This document shows, in pieces, positions 44,801 through 57,690 of a stretch of DNA of 64,000 nt; the stretch's first letter is position 1; every line of letters starts with the position of its first letter. The stretch lies in contig NC_084924.1 of the NCBI RefSeq assembly GCF_958298935.1, forward strand, positions 16,961,819 through 17,025,818, in the 5' to 3' direction. The DNA is from Phragmites australis (taxonomy: Eukaryota; Streptophyta; Magnoliopsida; Poales; Poaceae). A model generated the notes under the pieces. It saw only the letters and a list, made by a program, of their open reading frames with translations, was not told where the DNA came from and searched no databases. The translations under genes and the position numbers were made by a program.

Positions 44801-47800
44801 GCTATCTCATGCTGTCAGCAAAGTTTGTATAGGTATCACAGAGCTTGTGGGCAACTTCTTAGGAGAGGTCTCTGAAATAATTGAAGGAGACAATCCCATG
44901 GATCAAAGTGAAACAACACTTAGAAGATCTAAGCAGACAAAAATCAGCGAAGAAGATAAAGATAATGTTGATGAAACATCTTTGGATTCTGATTATGAAG
45001 AGGAAGAAGAATATGACGATGAAGATTATGAATCAAGCCAAGACAATGTGAGTGATGAGGAGGAGCAGGATTCAGGTGCAGATGAAGGCAAAGATGTAGA
45101 AGATGAAGAATTGGGTCAGGAGGGAAACCCAGCTAATGATGATGGAGGAAAAGAACTAGATGACAGTGAAGGTAATGAAGAGATTGAAGTTCCACTTGTC
45201 CGGAGATCAAGGAGGAGCAAGGTTATGGAATCAGGGCACATTGAGCCTCATAAGGAGCAGATTGAAGTTCCACCTGTCCTTGTTCAAATGGAGCCAAGCC
45301 TCACAAGGATATGGAATCAGGGCACAGTGAGCATCAACGATAATGCTGAAGCCTGTCCTCAAGCTATAGCTGTCATCCCTAATAAAAATGCAACCAGCGA
45401 AGATGTGAGAGTTGATTACCAAGGTAAAGGACTTGCAAAGAGCAGGTGGCCAAAGTTGAAGCTGCCCGAGACAACTGGAACTTCATCAAACATTGCTACA
45501 AGCAACTCATGGGATTTCTCGCCCCCCGATTGCAACATTATGAAGTTCATTGATAGTGGTTCGCAACAAGGTGAAGCTGCAGTTCATTTTATAGAGAAAG
45601 GTTGCATGGCAGATTGTACTAAGGAAGTTCCTGAAGCAAAAGGCCTTCCACTTGAACCAGGCTCCGCTACACATAGCTGGTTAGATGATTTATCTTCTGA
45701 CGAGCTAGATAAACTTTTACAAGATGCTGAAAGGCAGAGGCAAGTTCGAATTGATGAGTCTTGTTCAAGGAACATGAACTTTCATGACAAATCTGTAGCA
45801 AGCATCCAAAAAAACATTGAAGTGTCACTAATTGAAGACGTTCAAGACAGAACCCAGCACCAAGTGTTCATGAACCTCCTAGTGGAGCAAGCATTTCTGG
45901 TACAGCTACGTTTGAACTTCAGCCAAAGAGGATGTACAAGGTGCCAGCTGCATTGCGGTCTCCATATATTGATTATAGTAGCAAGAATACTTTCAAGTGC
46001 AGTAAGGAGATATGCGTGGTATACAATGTTGTGTGCCAAGACAGTAGAAGGTCTACAAGGTCCAGCCAAAGTTCCAGCCCAGAAAAGTATGTCATCTTCA
46101 TTTTTCATCCACCATATTTAGCAATATAGCTGTCATATTTCTACAATCATTTACGCAGTTTTACTTTTGCATAAATAGTTCGTGATACTTTTTAAGTTTT
46201 ATTGTTTTGTGCAGCCTTATTATCATCAACTACTTCGCCTACTTCGTTAGTTTGGCTCATCTTTTAGAGTCTGTTAGACCAAAGGGAAAGCTACTGAACA
46301 CTGTTGCTGAAATTGGAATCTATGCACTGAATAATTTCAATAGAAGGAACCAGATAAAACGAATACTGCCATTAAGAGTTGCTGTAAGTTTTTTTTTGGT
46401 TTTCTTCTTGAAAATATTGCAGTTCATGCTTTGCCTAAAAATATTTATTCATGACATGCAGCAATACTACTGCAGCAATACTAAAACCAGTACCCAAAAA
46501 GCTATTACAACTGCAGTAGTATTGCTAAATTATTGATAAACTTCAAAAATACTACTATTTGCTAATCGATAGATTGATTAGGAGATGTTGTAAACTGTAG
46601 TATTACTGCACTAGATTAGCAATACTATTGATTCGCTTTTATACAGAGTCCGATTTGCTTTTCAATTTTATAATAATTGCTTATTTAATTGTACTGATTT
46701 GCTTTTCTCAGTATTCAAAATGACTTTTCCTATCCAAAATAACTTTGACATGCTATTTCTATGAATTTACTTATCATTTTTGTACCAACTCATTCTACAT
46801 TTATGCTTATTTTTTCTTCAAAATTTGTGTTCAATTTTGTATATTGGTTAGTTTATGTTGGATTGTTGGGAGACATGGAGACAAAGAAAAAGAAGTCTGC
46901 TTAGTTTCTGTTGAGAGAGGCTGTGGTTACTAGTTGACAGCTGCCCTACATGTTACAGATTTGAAAGCATTTTTATGTATTTGTAAAAGCAATACATAGT
47001 CAACTTGAAAGCATTTTTCCTGATTATCAAAAGCAAGTTCAAATGAATCACACAATTTGCTGGTTTTGCAATAAACTGTTGATTTAGCGTCTCATATTCA
47101 TAAAGCATTTTTAAAGCATCCCTGAAAGCAATACATAGTCAAGTGCAAAGCATTTTTTGTGATTACTCACATATTTGCTTTATACTACCTACAGAAACGT
47201 TTTTTAACAATGCATATTTTTCATAAGTCAGAATCATGCATACTTTGCTTTTTAGTAGTAACCCCAACTTACAACTTGCCTAAAATATCATGACATGCAT
47301 TCCTTCTCTCCTCGTGTTCATTTTCATTTTTTTCAATCATTTTGAAACAATGCAGCTTGCACTTACTCTGTATTTCTTTTTGCTAGACTTACCTGTAAGA
47401 CTGTCAAATAGACCACGCTAAAGTCAAAAGGGCATTCCACAGACGTATACAACATTTGGATCATTTTCAAATGGTTTGTTCTATCTTGCCTCAATTTTTT
47501 TCTTTTTTATTATTAAGTACAAGCAGTATGTACCAAGCTGTGTTGCTTATGTTTTTGAGAAAATAATATAGGTCTTGTTCCCTGTCCTTCAAACATGGAC
47601 ACCAAAAGGGCTGGATGAAAAAGTTAGCCACTACTTGCTTTTGGTTTTGAACTTGCGGGCAAAGCGTTTTGAGGTGCTTGACTCCATGAGGTCTCTAAAT
47701 GATGAAAAGCTAGCAAGTTGTTGTGCCACCCTTTATCACGAATCAAGGAGTGCTAGAAAATATTCTACCCAGACACAAAGAAGAAAATAGACACCTATGA

Positions 47801-48096
47801 AGTAATAGACATTCAGGTCCCTTTGCAGACCAATGAGTAAGTTGATAATATCACTTATGTCTCCATCTTATTTTTATTTTACTCTTGTCTGTTCAAATTG
47901 CGAATTCATTTGGTTTTTTTTCCCCAGCCAAGATTGTGAATTTCATATGCTTATGCATTGTGAATATTGGGACGGTCGAGTCCTACCTACATTCAAGGAA
48001 GAATATATGCCAAACATTCGTAAGTTGCTGACATACAAATGGCTCAACCACCTTGAAAATAACGTGAATTGGAAGCGCAAGCTAAAAATAGAATAG
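41894..48096 (+). pseudogene. MULE-borne Ulp1-like (C48) cysteine protease gene
   Basis: Multi-exon gene by splice sites and homology-like pattern: exon 1 41894-41953 (MGRKRISSSRSNHVGKRNYG), exon 2 42781-43383, exon 3 44170-44310, exon 4 44432-44536, exon 5 44796-about 46087, exon 6 about 46215-46383, then exons near 47572-47835 and 47929-48096. Exons 2-4 form the domain usually N-terminal to plant Ulp1-like proteins (GFGGLLNIETNVLPVDLT, VHKILGLPRGG). Exon 5 is acidic then basic. The protease motifs are SHYLLLVLN (His), EVLDSM (Asp), VPLQTN (Gln) and QDCEFHMLMHCEYWDG (Cys). Lesions: TAA at 43186, TAA at 44206, a frameshift near 45860, and a frameshift plus TAG in the penultimate exon. The enzyme type removes SUMO-like modifiers; its role in the transposon is unknown. 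Confidence 0.75.
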
Positions 48097-48603
48097 GTAC
48101 CTGCTACAATCTCCTAGTTTTTATTTCATTCAATTCGACGTGCAAGCATTTTTATGAGTTGCATAAGCATATATGCAATGAACAAGAAGCAAATTTTCTG
48201 TAACTTGTACTCCCTAGGTGCATTATTTGGTAACTTTTTAGGGTGGTATGACAATTCTCTTTGTCTCTCCATCTGCACCTTTTATCTCACAAATGTTTTT
48301 GAATACTTTTCCCTGTGACATGATTTTGCCTATATGTTTTGATTGAATGTTGTTTGTAGCTTCATGCTCGTTGAAGTAAAAGTAGTTTTCAGATATACTT
48401 ACAAAATGTAGAAGCATATTTACAAAATGTAAAAGCAAAATGTAATAGTATGTACAAGCATATTTTTTCAAAAATAGAGAAGCAACCTGATATTCAAATA
48501 TGAAGTAAACTACATCAATCACTTTGATTCAATAAAAGCAACACGTCATTCATTACATAATTAAATTAAATTAATATTCTGATGTTTATATCTCTACAAT
48601 ATG
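48097..48603. other. Spacer between the two convergent MULE genes
   Basis: AT-rich 3' flanks of both genes, with AAGCATATTT.CAAAATGTA words like those repeated at 51213-51500. No gene. Confidence 0.5.
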
Positions 48604-51600
48604 CTATGTGAATAGCTGCATTTCTGCATTTAGAACTCTTTTTTCTATTTTATTCGGACACTTGGGAGCTGTGTGCTTATCAGAGTGACAAATGTTGCAC
48701 TGGTTCCTCCTCTTTGGTTGTGCATTCATTCCATTAGATAGCCTTTTTGACTTTTTTCTCCCTTTGACAACTGATCTTGGAGGATTCTTTACTTTTCTTG
48801 AATTACTAGGAATAGTAGGATCCTGTAGATTTGTTCCAATAGTCCCAAGTCCAGTATGACTAGACATAGCAGTTGTGGATGCAGCAACTGAAGTTGCAGT
48901 AGTTAAAGGTGTAGAAGCTGCAGTCATATGTGCATTTGTAGCATGAGGAGTGTTGGGATTATTGAGAGCACCAGCAGTAGTATTAGCTTATATCTCATTA
49001 CACCGTGTCCTTTTCTTCTTCTTCTTCTTTAGATCTTCAAATTCAGATCGCATCATTCCAATGTGCTTTGTAACAATTTTATAAGCATCTTCTGAGTTTG
49101 ATCCCTCGCGAGCAAACTTTGTGAGCGTGGAGGCAAGATTGCTGAATCTTATTGTCTTTTGGTTCTGCAAAGGCATACCACTAGTCCCAATATCAGCTTG
49201 AAGATTTGCATTAGCATTTGTGCCAACAGTCATTTCCTGTTACTTCCACCTTTCCATTATGTATCGGTCAGGCAGCTTCTTGACACCAAATCTGCTCATA
49301 ACCTTGATGATGTGACAGCAAATTATGCCATCCCTATCAAACTTGCTGCACTCGCAATAGTAGCTTTCTTCTTCTTCAATTACTGTCACATCATATGATC
49401 TAGCGCCATAGCCATCAACAAACTTGTCATTTGGCACAAGCCTGAACTGGTAGTCACCTATATGCTGCACAAAATACTCTTCGATTTTTTCAAATTCTTT
49501 TGAGAATCTACAGAATATGTTCTTCGTATACACAGTTGAGGCATGCTTCTCAATAAGGTTCTTTGACCATGTGTTTCGAGTCTTATCATCGGTTCTGAAG
49601 TCCTGCCCATCTTGAGCAACAAGACACTTATCTTGAATCTTCTGGTATTGCTTGACAAAGTCCAGTATTGATAAGTTTGGGCTGACATACCACTTCAATA
49701 CTATGTTAAAACCTTCACTTCTTTGCGTGGATTGGAGGAACGGGAAGAAGCAATGCATATAGTACGCTGGCATAAAACTCTGTCAAATGCCCAAAATGCT
49801 TGTTGTCCTGCAAGCCATGTTTTTGAATCATAGCTTGCCACTTTGCCTCAAACTCTTCTGGCATGACACTGTAGTTTATACAGTCCTTGAATTTGTCCTC
49901 TAACTCTTTATCTTCCTTAAGTAAAGGACCTACAGTACCCGCTGCTTTATTCATTATGTGCCATCGACAGTTCCTATGATTTGCAAGTGGGAACACATGT
50001 TCAATTGCACTTCTCATAGCACCATCTTGATCAGTAATAATATTCAACGGAGCTTTCTCTTTCATTGCTTCCAATAATGTTTGGAAAAGCCAGACAAAGC
50101 TTGGTGTCTTTTCATCTCTTAAGAACACACAACCTAGTTGGAATGATTGACCATGTCTGTTTATCCCAATGAAGGGTGCAAAGGGCATATCATACATGTT
50201 TGTCATATATGTTGTATCAAAAGACACACAGTCATGATATGTTTCATACGCCCTCCTTGCTACACGATCTATCCAGAATAGGTTCTGAAGCCTGTAATCA
50301 TCATCCAACTTAAACTTGTAAAAAAAATCTAGGTCATGTTGCTTCAATTCTTCAAAATATTCCAGCGTTTCTTGCATATCTTTATACTTTTCAGTTGTAC
50401 GTAGTGTTGAGCGAAAGTTGTGCACATCTTTATCTTCATATGGTACTAGTTGCCTAGATCCATAGAATTTAGACATTAGCTGCATAACACGTCCAGTTTT
50501 TAAGTTGCAACCATGCAACAAAGAGATAAAGGCTTTCTCTTCTTTAGGAATCTTTTTATGTGACCTAAGGAATTTTGTCAGTGAAGGCTTGGTAATGAGT
50601 GCATAATTGTGCTCAGATATGAAATAAATCACATGCCACCTAGCACCAATGAGTTTCACAACCATTCTTGCTTTGCATTGTGTACACTTCATTTTTTCCC
50701 TCTTCCTTTTGATGCCAGCACTCTTTTTATTATGCTTCCTGTCTTCTTTTCCTTCTATTGGCATCTCAGCACCCACTCTTGATCAGAATTAGAATCATCA
50801 TCAGAATCATATATAAGCTCATCAATTTGTTCTTCAGATTTACTTTTCTTCCCTTTACCTTCTTTGTTGCAAACAAATTGTACCTTTTCTACCTCTTTTG
50901 TAAATGCTGATCTGCGTGATGTGTTGGTCCTGATTGAGAAGCCAATTCTTTTAGCATATGAATTGTAGTTCTCTTTTGCTTCTAATAGAGTGCTGAATGT
51001 CATTCCATTGTGTGGCTCTTGAGGTGTAGACCACACTTCTGCCTCAACAGCTTCTAAAAAAAGACCTTATGTACCAGATTAACCACCAGCCAATTCTATG
51101 TTATGGACAACTTGCTGAATTTCTTCTAAGTGTGTCTCTTCAAGCGACAACCTAACCTCTGAAACGCTAGGAGCATCTCGCTGGTCAACAGGATCCACCT
51201 AAGTGCAAAATTTAATAGTATGTAGAAGCATATTTTCAAAAGGTACAAGCAAAATGTAATAGTATGTAGAAGCACATGTTATATAAGCATTTATGGAATG
51301 AGTTGTATAAGTTTATATGTAATGAACAAGAAGCAAAATTTGTGTTGTATAACCATATTTTCTCCTTTGCAGAAGCATATTTTCAAAAGGTACAAGCAAA
51401 ATGTAAAAGTATGTAAAAGCATATGTTGTATAATCATATATGCAATAGGTTGCATAAGCATATATGCAATGAGTTGCATAAGCGTATAGGATAAGTGTAT
51501 CTTCAAGCGGCATTCTAACCTCTGAAACGCTCGAAGCACATCGCTGCTCCACAGGATCCACCTGAGTGCAAAAGGTTGGATTGTTTGTAGATGTATCTAT

Positions 51601-51657
51601 GTTAGCTCCAAAAATAAAATCAAAGTCAACATCAGGGGGTAGTTCATTCAAATCCAT
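48604..51657 (-). pseudogene. FAR1-type Mutator-like transposase
   Basis: The minus strand carries in order: a start exon MDLNELPPDVDFDF (51657); the FAR1 zinc-binding domain (SYAKRIGFSIRTNTSRR to HNYALITKPSLTKFLRSHK); the MULE transposase domain with SFDTTYMTNMYDMPFAPFIG and IITDQDGAMRSAI containing two catalytic-type Asp; the SWIM finger YYCECSKFDRDGIICCH; and a C-terminal zinc knuckle CNICHSDKHTAPKC. The element class is that of Jittery/FAR1 MULEs, the source of the FHY3/FAR1 light-signalling factors. Damage: two stops in the N-terminal exon (about 51070-51090), a frameshift near 50770, a frameshift near 49765, and TAA codons at about 49236 and 48988. It cannot encode a full transposase. 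Confidence 0.87.
51139..51574 (-). repeat. Tandem exon duplication at the 5' end of the transposase gene
   Basis: 51139-51212 and 51501-51574 are near copies at an offset of 362 bp, both encoding VDPV(D/E)QR..(P/S)SVSEVR on the minus strand. Between them AAGCATATTTTCAAAAGGTACAAGCAAAATGTA occurs twice (about 51228 and 51374), so the duplicated unit includes intron-like sequence. Confidence 0.8.
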
Positions 51658-53090
51658 CTTGTATCACTTCTTTTTTTTTTGGTTTCTGCACGGACATGAA
51701 ACAAAAAACCAGATTTGAATGACATTTGTGCATTTGTGTGGGAGCGAGATGCTACAGAAATATTGAATTCTGTATTGTTTTATGTTTTTTCAGGGAGCAC
51801 TTTTGTGTTTCATGCAAATCAACAGCCAGCAGTAAGGTAATTCTAGTGTCGAAATTAAATCTGATGTGTTCCTTACTCTCAGATATTTTTACGCGATCTA
51901 TGAATGCATACCTGTGGTATCTGTGAGGCAAATCTACTTTGTTCATCTTATTAAATATTTGAAGAAGCACCAGAGATTTAGCCTGCTTCATTAATTGTTC
52001 AGCTTATTAAATGTGGAGTATAGGTTCTTTTTTTTATCTGCTCATCTATCCCCTACTGGCTATTGCCCTAGAGAAAGTAAAATGGACCACCAACATACTC
52101 CAAGTTTTTGGAACTTGTCTGCTGCTACTTGCACTTACTATCAAGGCAAATCTGGTGATCAAGTTAGGCTACTTAAGTGGGTTGGAGAAGCATATTTTTA
52201 TGAACTAATAAGCATGTTTGGAAATCAAGAAGGTAGATTGCAAAGTTACTTGCTCACACACCCTTACTTTTCTCTGTTTGCAATGCATGGACTCAAAATA
52301 GTCACTGTAATACTTGTTGAAAATGCATTATGCAAGGAAAAGAATCTACTCATTCGGGATCGAGCATAATTGTGCATATTTTAGTCAAAAATATGTGAGG
52401 AAGCTTTTTGAACTTGTGCCTAGATTTATGTGCTGTGGAAACTTGCATGTTAATCTATCATGCATATGAATGAGGACAATTTGACTTTATGTTAAGATCT
52501 GAAAAACAGATCTACAGTATTAATGTGTTGTGTTGTTAGGAAAAAAGATTTTAATGTTGATCTGTGATGCATAGCATTAGGGGATCAAAACTAGCAATAT
52601 CTTGCTATATCCAATTTGGTACAGTTATGCTTATATACGCATTTTTTTCTGCCTCTTCTGAGTTATGCATTTATTAGCAAGTTTATGTCCAGATCTGCGT
52701 TTAATCAACATCAAGGGCTCTTTTTTCTACAAAAAAAGCAAATCAGATGGCCAATCAGATGGGCAAATGCATACCTGTTGCTCCAGGGAGCAATGGTGAT
52801 CTGGAAATTTTTTTTCTGCTTCTTCCTATGCGTCAATGGCTATCTGGAAGATTTTCTCCTTCTTTCTCTTGCTACAGAGAGAGAGGCGTGCGTGGTTGGG
52901 AAAGCCTGCTGGGGTGGAAGACGGGGATGAGCCCGGGATATGAGAGGAAGCACGTCGGGTGGGGGTTATCGGGCGGTCGGACGGCAGATGCTTCTCACGT
53001 GCAGATTTTGTTTCCTATTCGGAAGCATGCGGACGGACATGCAAACGGACACACGTGCAGACGTTAGCCGCATCCTTATTTCAGAGATCT
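51658..53090. other. Upstream/terminal region of the MULE
   Basis: No gene can be supported. It is AT-rich up to 52840, then GC-rich with GAGAGAGAGG, CGGGCGGTCGGACGGCAG and the CGTTAGCCGCATCC terminus-like segment at 53060-53076, where the Mutator-like element probably ends. Confidence 0.45.
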
Positions 53091-55076
53091 ATTACGGCAG
53101 AATAGATCGCGATTAACACTATGTTGAGCTGAGGGTGAGCAAACTAATTGAAACGCATCTTATTGCACACTTATGATCCTGCATGCAATATCGGACTATA
53201 TATACATCTTGCAGGCCATCTCCATGATGCAACATGCACAGCATGTATGCGGCGAGTGATACACGCAGCACTATTCATTACCCGTCTTTAACGTACTCCG
53301 ATCCCACGAAACGAATTGAAGCCACCTGCCAGCCCATCACACACAAGCGTCGCCGTCGGCGTCGCCGCTTCGACGTGTACCTCGATCTACTACACCCGCA
53401 TGCCACGTTGCACCCCCTTTTCTGTTGTCCACTCGCTCGCTCGCTGACGCATGCGCGGAGGCCGTGCATACGGGCGCTTGCATGACCTCTCCAAGTAGGT
53501 TTGCGCATGCGCTCGGAGGTAGACGTACGTGCCACCGGTGCACCATTAAATTCAACGCAATCACGACCGTATGATCGAAACTGTTTGGGTTTGATCATTC
53601 GCTTAATTTCAACAAGTATATATATGTGTCCATTGTACGCCATGCCTACTACTATTTCCCAGTGCGCATTAAATTTGTACGAGAAAGACAAATTTAACGT
53701 GTCGAACAAAGCTGATCGAGGTGCCACTGCTGCTTGATTACCGCATGCCTAACTAATTTATTTATCAAATGGGGAAAAAATCGAAGCTATGGGTGCGCTC
53801 GTGTAATTAAAAGTTCATGTACAATCCGATTCCTAGCAGATAAACATAGTTAGCTAATCATGTCACGATAATATATACTTAAATCACTCGAGATATGATC
53901 ACGACGTATGCCCGTATATTGATTGATGGATGACATGTACACAGGTCTAGCTGGTTAGTTAAGATTTGGATGTGTAGCTTTTGCAACGTGGATTGCTAAT
54001 TTAGATTTATCAATTGACGGGAGACAACTATGTATATAGCAATGCAATTAAATGCAATCAAGTTGTGATCGGCTACGCCGTTCGACTTGAATCAATCTTT
54101 GTTTAATTTTGCACACCATTCGTGTCGTATGCTGGGAAGAGGAGCAGCTAGCTGTAAAGCATGTTACAAATTTCCGGCGGCGAGTACTCCTGCCACCCTG
54201 TAAGCTGGCACATCAGTAGTCAGCTAAAGATGAAGCGGTAATTTAAAATTGGATAAGAGATAAGGGAGGAGGACTAAGACATTCTAAGAGTGCATAATCG
54301 TGGTGTTTAACCACTACTACCTGATGGTGATTTAATTATTATAGGTGCATGTCATTGTTGTAGGCAGATATGGTAGGCGTGACAAAGGAAGGGGAAAACC
54401 ATTAAGGTTGTACATGTGTGCTCGTCCTAGTGAAGTGAATGAAGCGCAGGTAAACGACGTGCACCGGTATTTTTCAACAAATCACAATGTTCAAATCGTT
54501 AATTATAAGTATTTGAGTTTTTGACACATAAAAGTTGTATGTGTACACTGGCCTCAAAAATACTTAATATTTTTACGTTTGTTGCGCAAGTGATGCATTC
54601 AAGAGTATACGTACTCAAATGTAAGGGCTACGGAAAGGAGGAGAACATCCATGGTTGGCGACCGTCTGGTTCAATAATTTGAGTATATATCTGACCCTGC
54701 CCGGCCAGGACAGAGCCTTAGGTCGACTTGTCTTGAGCCTTGACCCAATTCGGGTAAAGGCGCCATACTCCACCAAACAAGTGCCCTTTTCAGGCATGGG
54801 CTGCACAAGCTTTACATGCATGCGTGCTAAATGAACAAGTCCATACCTGCACAAGTTCATGTCCTGCAAGCCCACCCGTAAATAGCAGGTTGATACTCTC
54901 ACCGGCTGTTGTTGTAAACTTGGAGATTCGTAGCCACCCGATGAACAAGAACAAAAACTGGAAGAACAAGAACAAGAAGAAAAACACCCTCTCAACTTTT
55001 TGATCTTTCTGTTTAATTTGTGTGGTACAATGAGCCCTCTACCTCCGGTATATATGAGCTTGGTGGGAAGGAGGGC
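53091..55076. other. Intergenic DNA
   Basis: I recognise no gene. 53316-53440 resembles 57830-57980 in patches (CCACCTG.CCAGCCCATCAC.CACA and TGCCACGTTGCA), suggesting a shared dispersed repeat. A 126-codon minus ORF at 54615-54995 opens with a Ser/Cys run read from AAGAACAAG repeats and is probably not a gene. Confidence 0.45.
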
Positions 55077-55081
55077 AAATT

Positions 55082-56673
55082 TGGGATTTTAGACAACAGA
55101 CACCGTCGTATTTGAGAAAATAGACAACATATTGGCGTATTTACAAATTTAGCATCCGTATTCGGAACCTCAAACGTCGAAAACTGACTTTCGGTAACTC
55201 AGAATCCGAAAACAGCCCGACCCTATAATTTTCGGCAACTCAGTTGCCGAATACGGCACTGTTTACCGTATTCGGCAACTCAGTTGCCGAAAACACTGTA
55301 AACAGTGCCGTATTCGGCAACTGAGTTGCCGAATACGGCCTATGCGCCGGCGCCGGAAGCTACAGGAAAGAAGCTAGCAAAAAATAGTCCATAAAAATGC
55401 ATGTTTTTTATTTAATTCACGATTTTTTTTGAAAATACAAAAATAGTCCAAAAATTCTAAATGTTTTCATGATCAAACTAGAGATCACCAGCAACCCATT
55501 TTAATTAGTTTGGTCCAAAAAGTATGAGCCAATATTTAATTAGAATTCTCCAAATAAATCAACTTTTATAAATTCTAGCAATATTTAATGCTCAAATAAT
55601 TTCTAAAAAATCTAGAAAAATTCACTAATATTGTTATAATGTGATATACTAATTTATAAAAATATTTCCATCCGTATGTTATTTGGTGTAAAAGTGAGTT
55701 CCTTTGTAATGCTTCATTTATATGCATTTTTATCATTTCATGTGATATTCTCTTTTTAATTCAATTTGAATAAAAATAATGCAACATGCACAAAATTTTG
55801 GTTCTTATATTAATATTAAGCGTTTGTAATGCTCCATTTATATTTTTTTTTATCATTTCATGCCATATTATCTTTTTATTCAAATTGAATAAAAAGATAA
55901 TATGGCATGAAATGATAAAAAAAATATAAATGGAGCATTACAAAGGCTTAATATTAATATGAGAACCAAAATTTTGTGCATGTTGCATTATTTTTATTCA
56001 AATTGAATTAAAAAGAGAATATCACATGAAATGATAAAAATGCATATAAACGAAGCATTACAAAGGAACTCACTTTTACACCAAATAACATAGGGATGGA
56101 AATATTTTTATAAATTAGTATATCACATTATAACAATATTAGTGAATTTTTCTAGATTTTTTAGAAATTATTTGAGGCATTAAATATTGCTAGAATTTAT
56201 AAAAGTTGATTTATTTGGAGAATTCTAATTAAATATTGGTTCAAACTTTTTGGACCAAACAAATTAAAATGGGTTGATGGTGATATCTAGTTTGATCATG
56301 AAAACATTTAGAATTTTTGAACTATTTTTGTATTTTAAAAAAAAATCGTGAATTAAATAAAAAATATGCACTTTTATACACTTTTGCTTGCTAGCTTCTT
56401 TCCTGTAGCTTCACGGCGCCGGCGCATGCAGAGGCCGTATTCTCCGGCACTGTTTACAGTGTTTTCGGCAACTGAGTTTCCGAATACGGTGAACAGTGCC
56501 GTATTCGGCAACTGAGTTGCCGAAAATTGTGGGATCGGGTTGTTTTCGGATTCTGAGTTACCGAAAGTCAGTTTTCGACGTTTGAGGTTCCGAATACGGA
56601 TGCTAAATTTGTAAATACGCCAACATGTTGTCTATTTTCTCAAATACGACGGTGTCTGTTGTCTAAAATCCCA
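55082..56673. mobile_element. 1.59-kb foldback (hairpin) element
   Basis: The whole segment is an almost perfect inverted repeat: ends TGGGATTTTAGACAACAGAC and its inverse, arms of nearly 800 bp, and a turn at TCTTTTTATTC-AAATT-GAATAAAAAGA (centre about 55884). AAATT flanks both ends (55077-55081, 56674-56678), a possible 5-bp target duplication, though the sequence is simple. Outer arm parts contain repeated CGGCAACTGAGTTGCCGAA and CACTGTTTAC words that are themselves palindromic. There is no coding capacity. Arms differ by scattered substitutions and a few small indels. The class is undetermined (foldback MULE-like or long MITE). Confidence 0.85.
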
Positions 56674-56678
56674 AAATT

Positions 56679-57039
56679 CAATTCTCTGTTAAAATTATGT
56701 ATAGACGGAGCATGACTGAAACTGATTGACGTGATTCCTATTTGAGATTCTTATCTACTCGATTCAGCCAAGTATCGACGCACATATGAAAATATGTCTA
56801 TTCAACGCTCCTCATTGGACACTTTGACCGATGTCATGCTCATGTCTTGTAAAACCCACATTCTGAAAACCCTATGAGAAACGAAGAGTACATATATAGC
56901 TCGTGTGTCTTGTTATTACATATGCTGCCTCATTTAAACCTTAAGTTAAGAAAACCTAGTGAGACAAAATAGAACCAAGGGAAAAGAGTAGAACATCTCA
57001 AACTCATCTCATGGATGAATCCGTTGACGAAGATCCATT
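56679..57039. other. Short AT-rich spacer
   Basis: No feature recognised between the hairpin element and the Copia fragment. Confidence 0.45.
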
Positions 57040-57690
57040 GTCTCCCAAGGATACAAAGTTTCTATGCCCCCTTGTGCCATTATTTTGGATATGCCACTCA
57101 AATTGAGAAGCAGGTAAAGTCTTAGCTAGGAGATCTATAAGATTCTCATTTGACTAAATTTTTCTCTATATTTCTATTTCCATTCCTCTCCGTTGCTCAA
57201 AATGATATAAATATTTATGTAGAATATGTTTGTCATATTGGCATTACATAGCTATTCTTCATGTATGTAATACAAGCTGAATTGTCCTTATACAAGACTG
57301 TTGGGGATTTACCCATCTTCACACCACGTGATTCTTGAATACGACGAATGAGTCTTCTTAGCCACAAGAGTGTGATAATCTCATAATACTTTGTCAACAT
57401 AGAGACAATCGTCTCCTACTCTCCTTTTACATATATCAAAGAGATAGTTGTATATTGATGAGAAATATATATCTAGTTTATAATCCCTGGGACAATAGGG
57501 ATCCGACAGATAGTCAACAACTGAGTAACCTGTCAGTGTTATACCATGTCTCTTCGGAACTAGGATAGAAGGGATCAAGATCACTTGGACCATGTAGGTA
57601 ATTGAGGACCCCTTTTACTCTGTTACAAGGCTATGGACTGTATCTTACTAAACAACCTAAAAACAGTACCCATCCTATTGAAATTTTTAG
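57040..57690 (-). pseudogene. Copia RNase H fragment (minus strand)
   Basis: Minus-strand frames read LTGYSVVDYLSDPY (compare the usual GYSDAGYLSDP), then HEIITLLWLRRLIRR, then PTVLYKDNSACITYMKNSYV, the Copia RNase H order with its DNxACI motif. Several stops follow. Both ends are truncated; orientation is opposite to the Copia element that begins at 57981. Confidence 0.72.

Larger units (their letters stand above)
40340..53090. mobile_element. Mutator-like element (MULE) with two convergent genes
   Basis: The boundaries are approximate. The unit holds a FAR1-type MULE transposase (minus, 48604-51657) and an Ulp1-like protease gene (plus, 41894-48096) arranged tail to tail with about 500 bp between. 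MULEs that carry Ulp1-like genes are known from plants (Kaonashi type in rice). The outer regions are GC-rich with promoter-like CTCTCT tracts on the left and a GC-rich segment with GCAGACGTTAGCCGCATCC on the right. A 14-base inverted match (CATCTGCCGTCCGA at 40457, inverse at 52977-52990) may be all that remains of terminal repeats. I found no 9-bp target duplication. Confidence 0.65.

Noticed and set aside
53234..53727. Arg-rich ORFs on both strands
   Set aside because: They come from a CGTCGCCGTCGGCG repeat; no homology-like pattern.
54615..54995. 126-codon minus-strand ORF with Ser/Cys-rich start
   Set aside because: The N-terminus is a translated AAGAACAAG-type repeat and the remainder matches no family I know.
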